NCBI GenBank assembly: GCA_002426555.1
Contig: DIQU01000062.1
Coordinates: 10,843-16,750, forward strand
DNA from: Firmicutes bacterium UBA5454
GTDB lineage: Bacteria; Bacillota; Clostridia; Caldicoprobacterales; DTU083
DNA length: 5,908 bases
Direction of reading: 5' to 3'
Position 1 is the stretch's first letter. Every line of letters begins with the position of its first letter. Made by a program: the position numbers and the translations under genes. The notes beneath the pieces are model-generated. The model searched no databases and was not told the DNA's origin. It saw nothing but the letters and a program-made list of their open reading frames with translations. This document shows positions 4,740 to 5,908 of this stretch, piece after piece.

Positions 4740-5908
4740 ATGTCCAAGCTGGCGATAAAAGGCGGCAAAGCTCTCATAGAGAAACCTTGTCCCTCTTGGC
4801 CCCAGGCAGGGCTTGGTGAGGCGAAACAACTAAAAAAGGTTTTGTATTCAGGGAAATGGGGAGTATTAGGACCGGAAGTGACGGAGTTTACCAAACGTTA
4901 TGCTGCATATTGTGACGCAAAGTATGCAGTGGCCTCGTCGAATGGCACAATCAGCCTGGAATTGATCCTGCGTAGTTTGAACATCGGAAGAGGGGACGAG
5001 GTGATCATACCGCCTTATACATTTGTTGCAACAGCATCAGCAGTAACTTTTGTCGGAGCTGTTCCCGTATTTGCCGATATTGATAAAAACACCTATAACC
5101 TGGATCCACAAAGCATCGAAGAACAGATCACAACCAATACCAGGGCGATTATTGCTGTCCATATAGGCGGCAGACCTTGTGATATGGACGAAATCCTTAA
5201 AATCGCAAGAAAGCATGGTCTTTATGTCATTGAGGATGCAGCACAGGCTCACGGTTCTGAATGGAAAGGGAAGAGAGTTGGAGCCATTGGAGATGCAGGG
5301 GCTTTCAGCTTTCAAGCCAGCAAAAATCTAAGCTGCGGCGAAGGTGGTGCAGTTACAACCAATCAGGAGGATCTCTTTCATACAGTATGGAGCATCCATC
5401 ATTGCGGCAGAGAGCATGGTAATGACAGCGGGTACAATCACCCCATTCTTGGCACGGATGCCAGAATGTCCGAGTGGCAGGCAGCAATCCTGAACGAGCA
5501 GTTGAATCGATTGGATAAGGATACGGAAAAGAGAATGGCTAATGCCAAATATCTAACTGCCAGGCTTCAGGAACTTGAATTTATAGAAACATTGTATGAC
5601 GACCCGAGGATTACCCGAAATTCCTATCATCTTTATATATTCAAGTATAAAAAGGAAAGATGCAAGGGCTTGCACAGAGATCTGTTCATAAAGGCACTTA
5701 TGGCGGAAGGACTTGAAAAATGCGCAACAGGATATTCCCTGCCCATATACAGGATGGAGTTTTTAAATACAGAGGCATTTAAGAAGACCACCGGTTCCAC
5801 GATTTCATATAAGGATATCAGCAGACCTGTCAACGACCTGGCTGCATATGAAGAAGGAGCCTGGCTGTATCATGCTGTTCTACTGGGCGAAAAAGAGGAT
5901 ATGGATGC
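4740..5908 (+). CDS. DegT/DnrJ/EryC1/StrS-family PLP aminotransferase, AHBA-synthase-like, 3' partial
   Basis: An open frame starts at ATG 4740, behind AAGGAGG (4726-4732) with a 7-nt spacer, and runs off the right edge after 389 codons. It encodes a fold-type I PLP enzyme that typically moves an amino group from Gln or Glu onto a keto-sugar or keto-cyclitol. Visible residues: SSNGTIS (66-72, cofactor phosphate region), PPYTFVATASA (91-101), EDAAQAHG (165-172, with Asp166 for the pyridine nitrogen), and FSFQASKNLSCGEGG (189-203) with the Schiff-base Lys195. The N-terminus 'IKGGKALIEKPCPSWP', the FSFQ..K....GEGGA loop, 'HHCGREHGN' and 'WLYHAVLLGE' near the C-terminus recall the AHBA synthase/scyllo-inosose aminotransferase branch. 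Family length suggests only about 10-40 residues are missing. It follows the regulator by 108 bp in the same direction. The role (making or breaking down an amino sugar) is open. Confidence 0.93.
   Translation, partial: MSKLAIKGGKALIEKPCPSWPQAGLGEAKQLKKVLYSGKWGVLGPEVTEFTKRYAAYCDAKYAVASSNGTISLELILRSLNIGRGDEVIIPPYTFVATASAVTFVGAVPVFADIDKNTYNLDPQSIEEQITTNTRAIIAVHIGGRPCDMDEILKIARKHGLYVIEDAAQAHGSEWKGKRVGAIGDAGAFSFQASKNLSCGEGGAVTTNQEDLFHTVWSIHHCGREHGNDSGYNHPILGTDARMSEWQAAILNEQLNRLDKDTEKRMANAKYLTARLQELEFIETLYDDPRITRNSYHLYIFKYKKERCKGLHRDLFIKALMAEGLEKCATGYSLPIYRMEFLNTEAFKKTTGSTISYKDISRPVNDLAAYEEGAWLYHAVLLGEKEDMD

Noticed and set aside
5037..5315. 92-aa minus-strand open frame inside the aminotransferase gene
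   Set aside because: It is antisense to the region encoding the conserved PLP-binding motifs; the true frame is the plus-strand one.

Overview
The window looks like a carbohydrate-uptake and sugar-processing locus from a Gram-positive, probably clostridial (Firmicutes) bacterium. The reasons are the strong AAGGAGG-type ribosome sites, use of TTG starts, sigma-A-like TTGACA/TATNAT promoters, a lipoprotein solute-binding protein with a short hydrophobic leader, and moderate to low G+C. Phylum-level placement is an inference from style, not from a marker gene.

Layout: a minus-strand gene (32-1384) encodes a sugar ABC-transporter substrate-binding lipoprotein. A 320-bp divergent intergenic region (1385-1704) holds a promoter facing each way, direct repeats and several small palindromes. 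To the right, four plus-strand genes follow: a BadF/BadG-type sugar kinase (1705-2688), a SIS-domain protein of the UPF0309 type (2693-3424, only 4 bp after the kinase stop), a ROK-family repressor-like regulator (3528-4631) and an AHBA-synthase-like DegT/DnrJ/EryC1/StrS aminotransferase (4740 to beyond the right edge). The 103-bp and 107-bp gaps around the regulator hold candidate control elements. The second gap contains a palindromic repeat resembling a widespread intergenic 'GTCATTCCGAG...CGAGGAATC' element.

How the parts may work together (inference): the lipoprotein captures a sugar, the kinase phosphorylates it or its amino derivative, the SIS protein acts on the phospho-sugar, and the aminotransferase adds or removes an amino group at a keto position. 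The ROK protein senses an intermediate and controls both divergent promoters. A similar string (GTAAATA...CTAAA) lies downstream of both divergent -10 boxes, and its 9-bp core recurs upstream of the regulator gene, making it a candidate shared operator. The substrate cannot be read from the sequence. An amino sugar is the leading idea. No mobile element, tRNA, rRNA or CRISPR array is seen.
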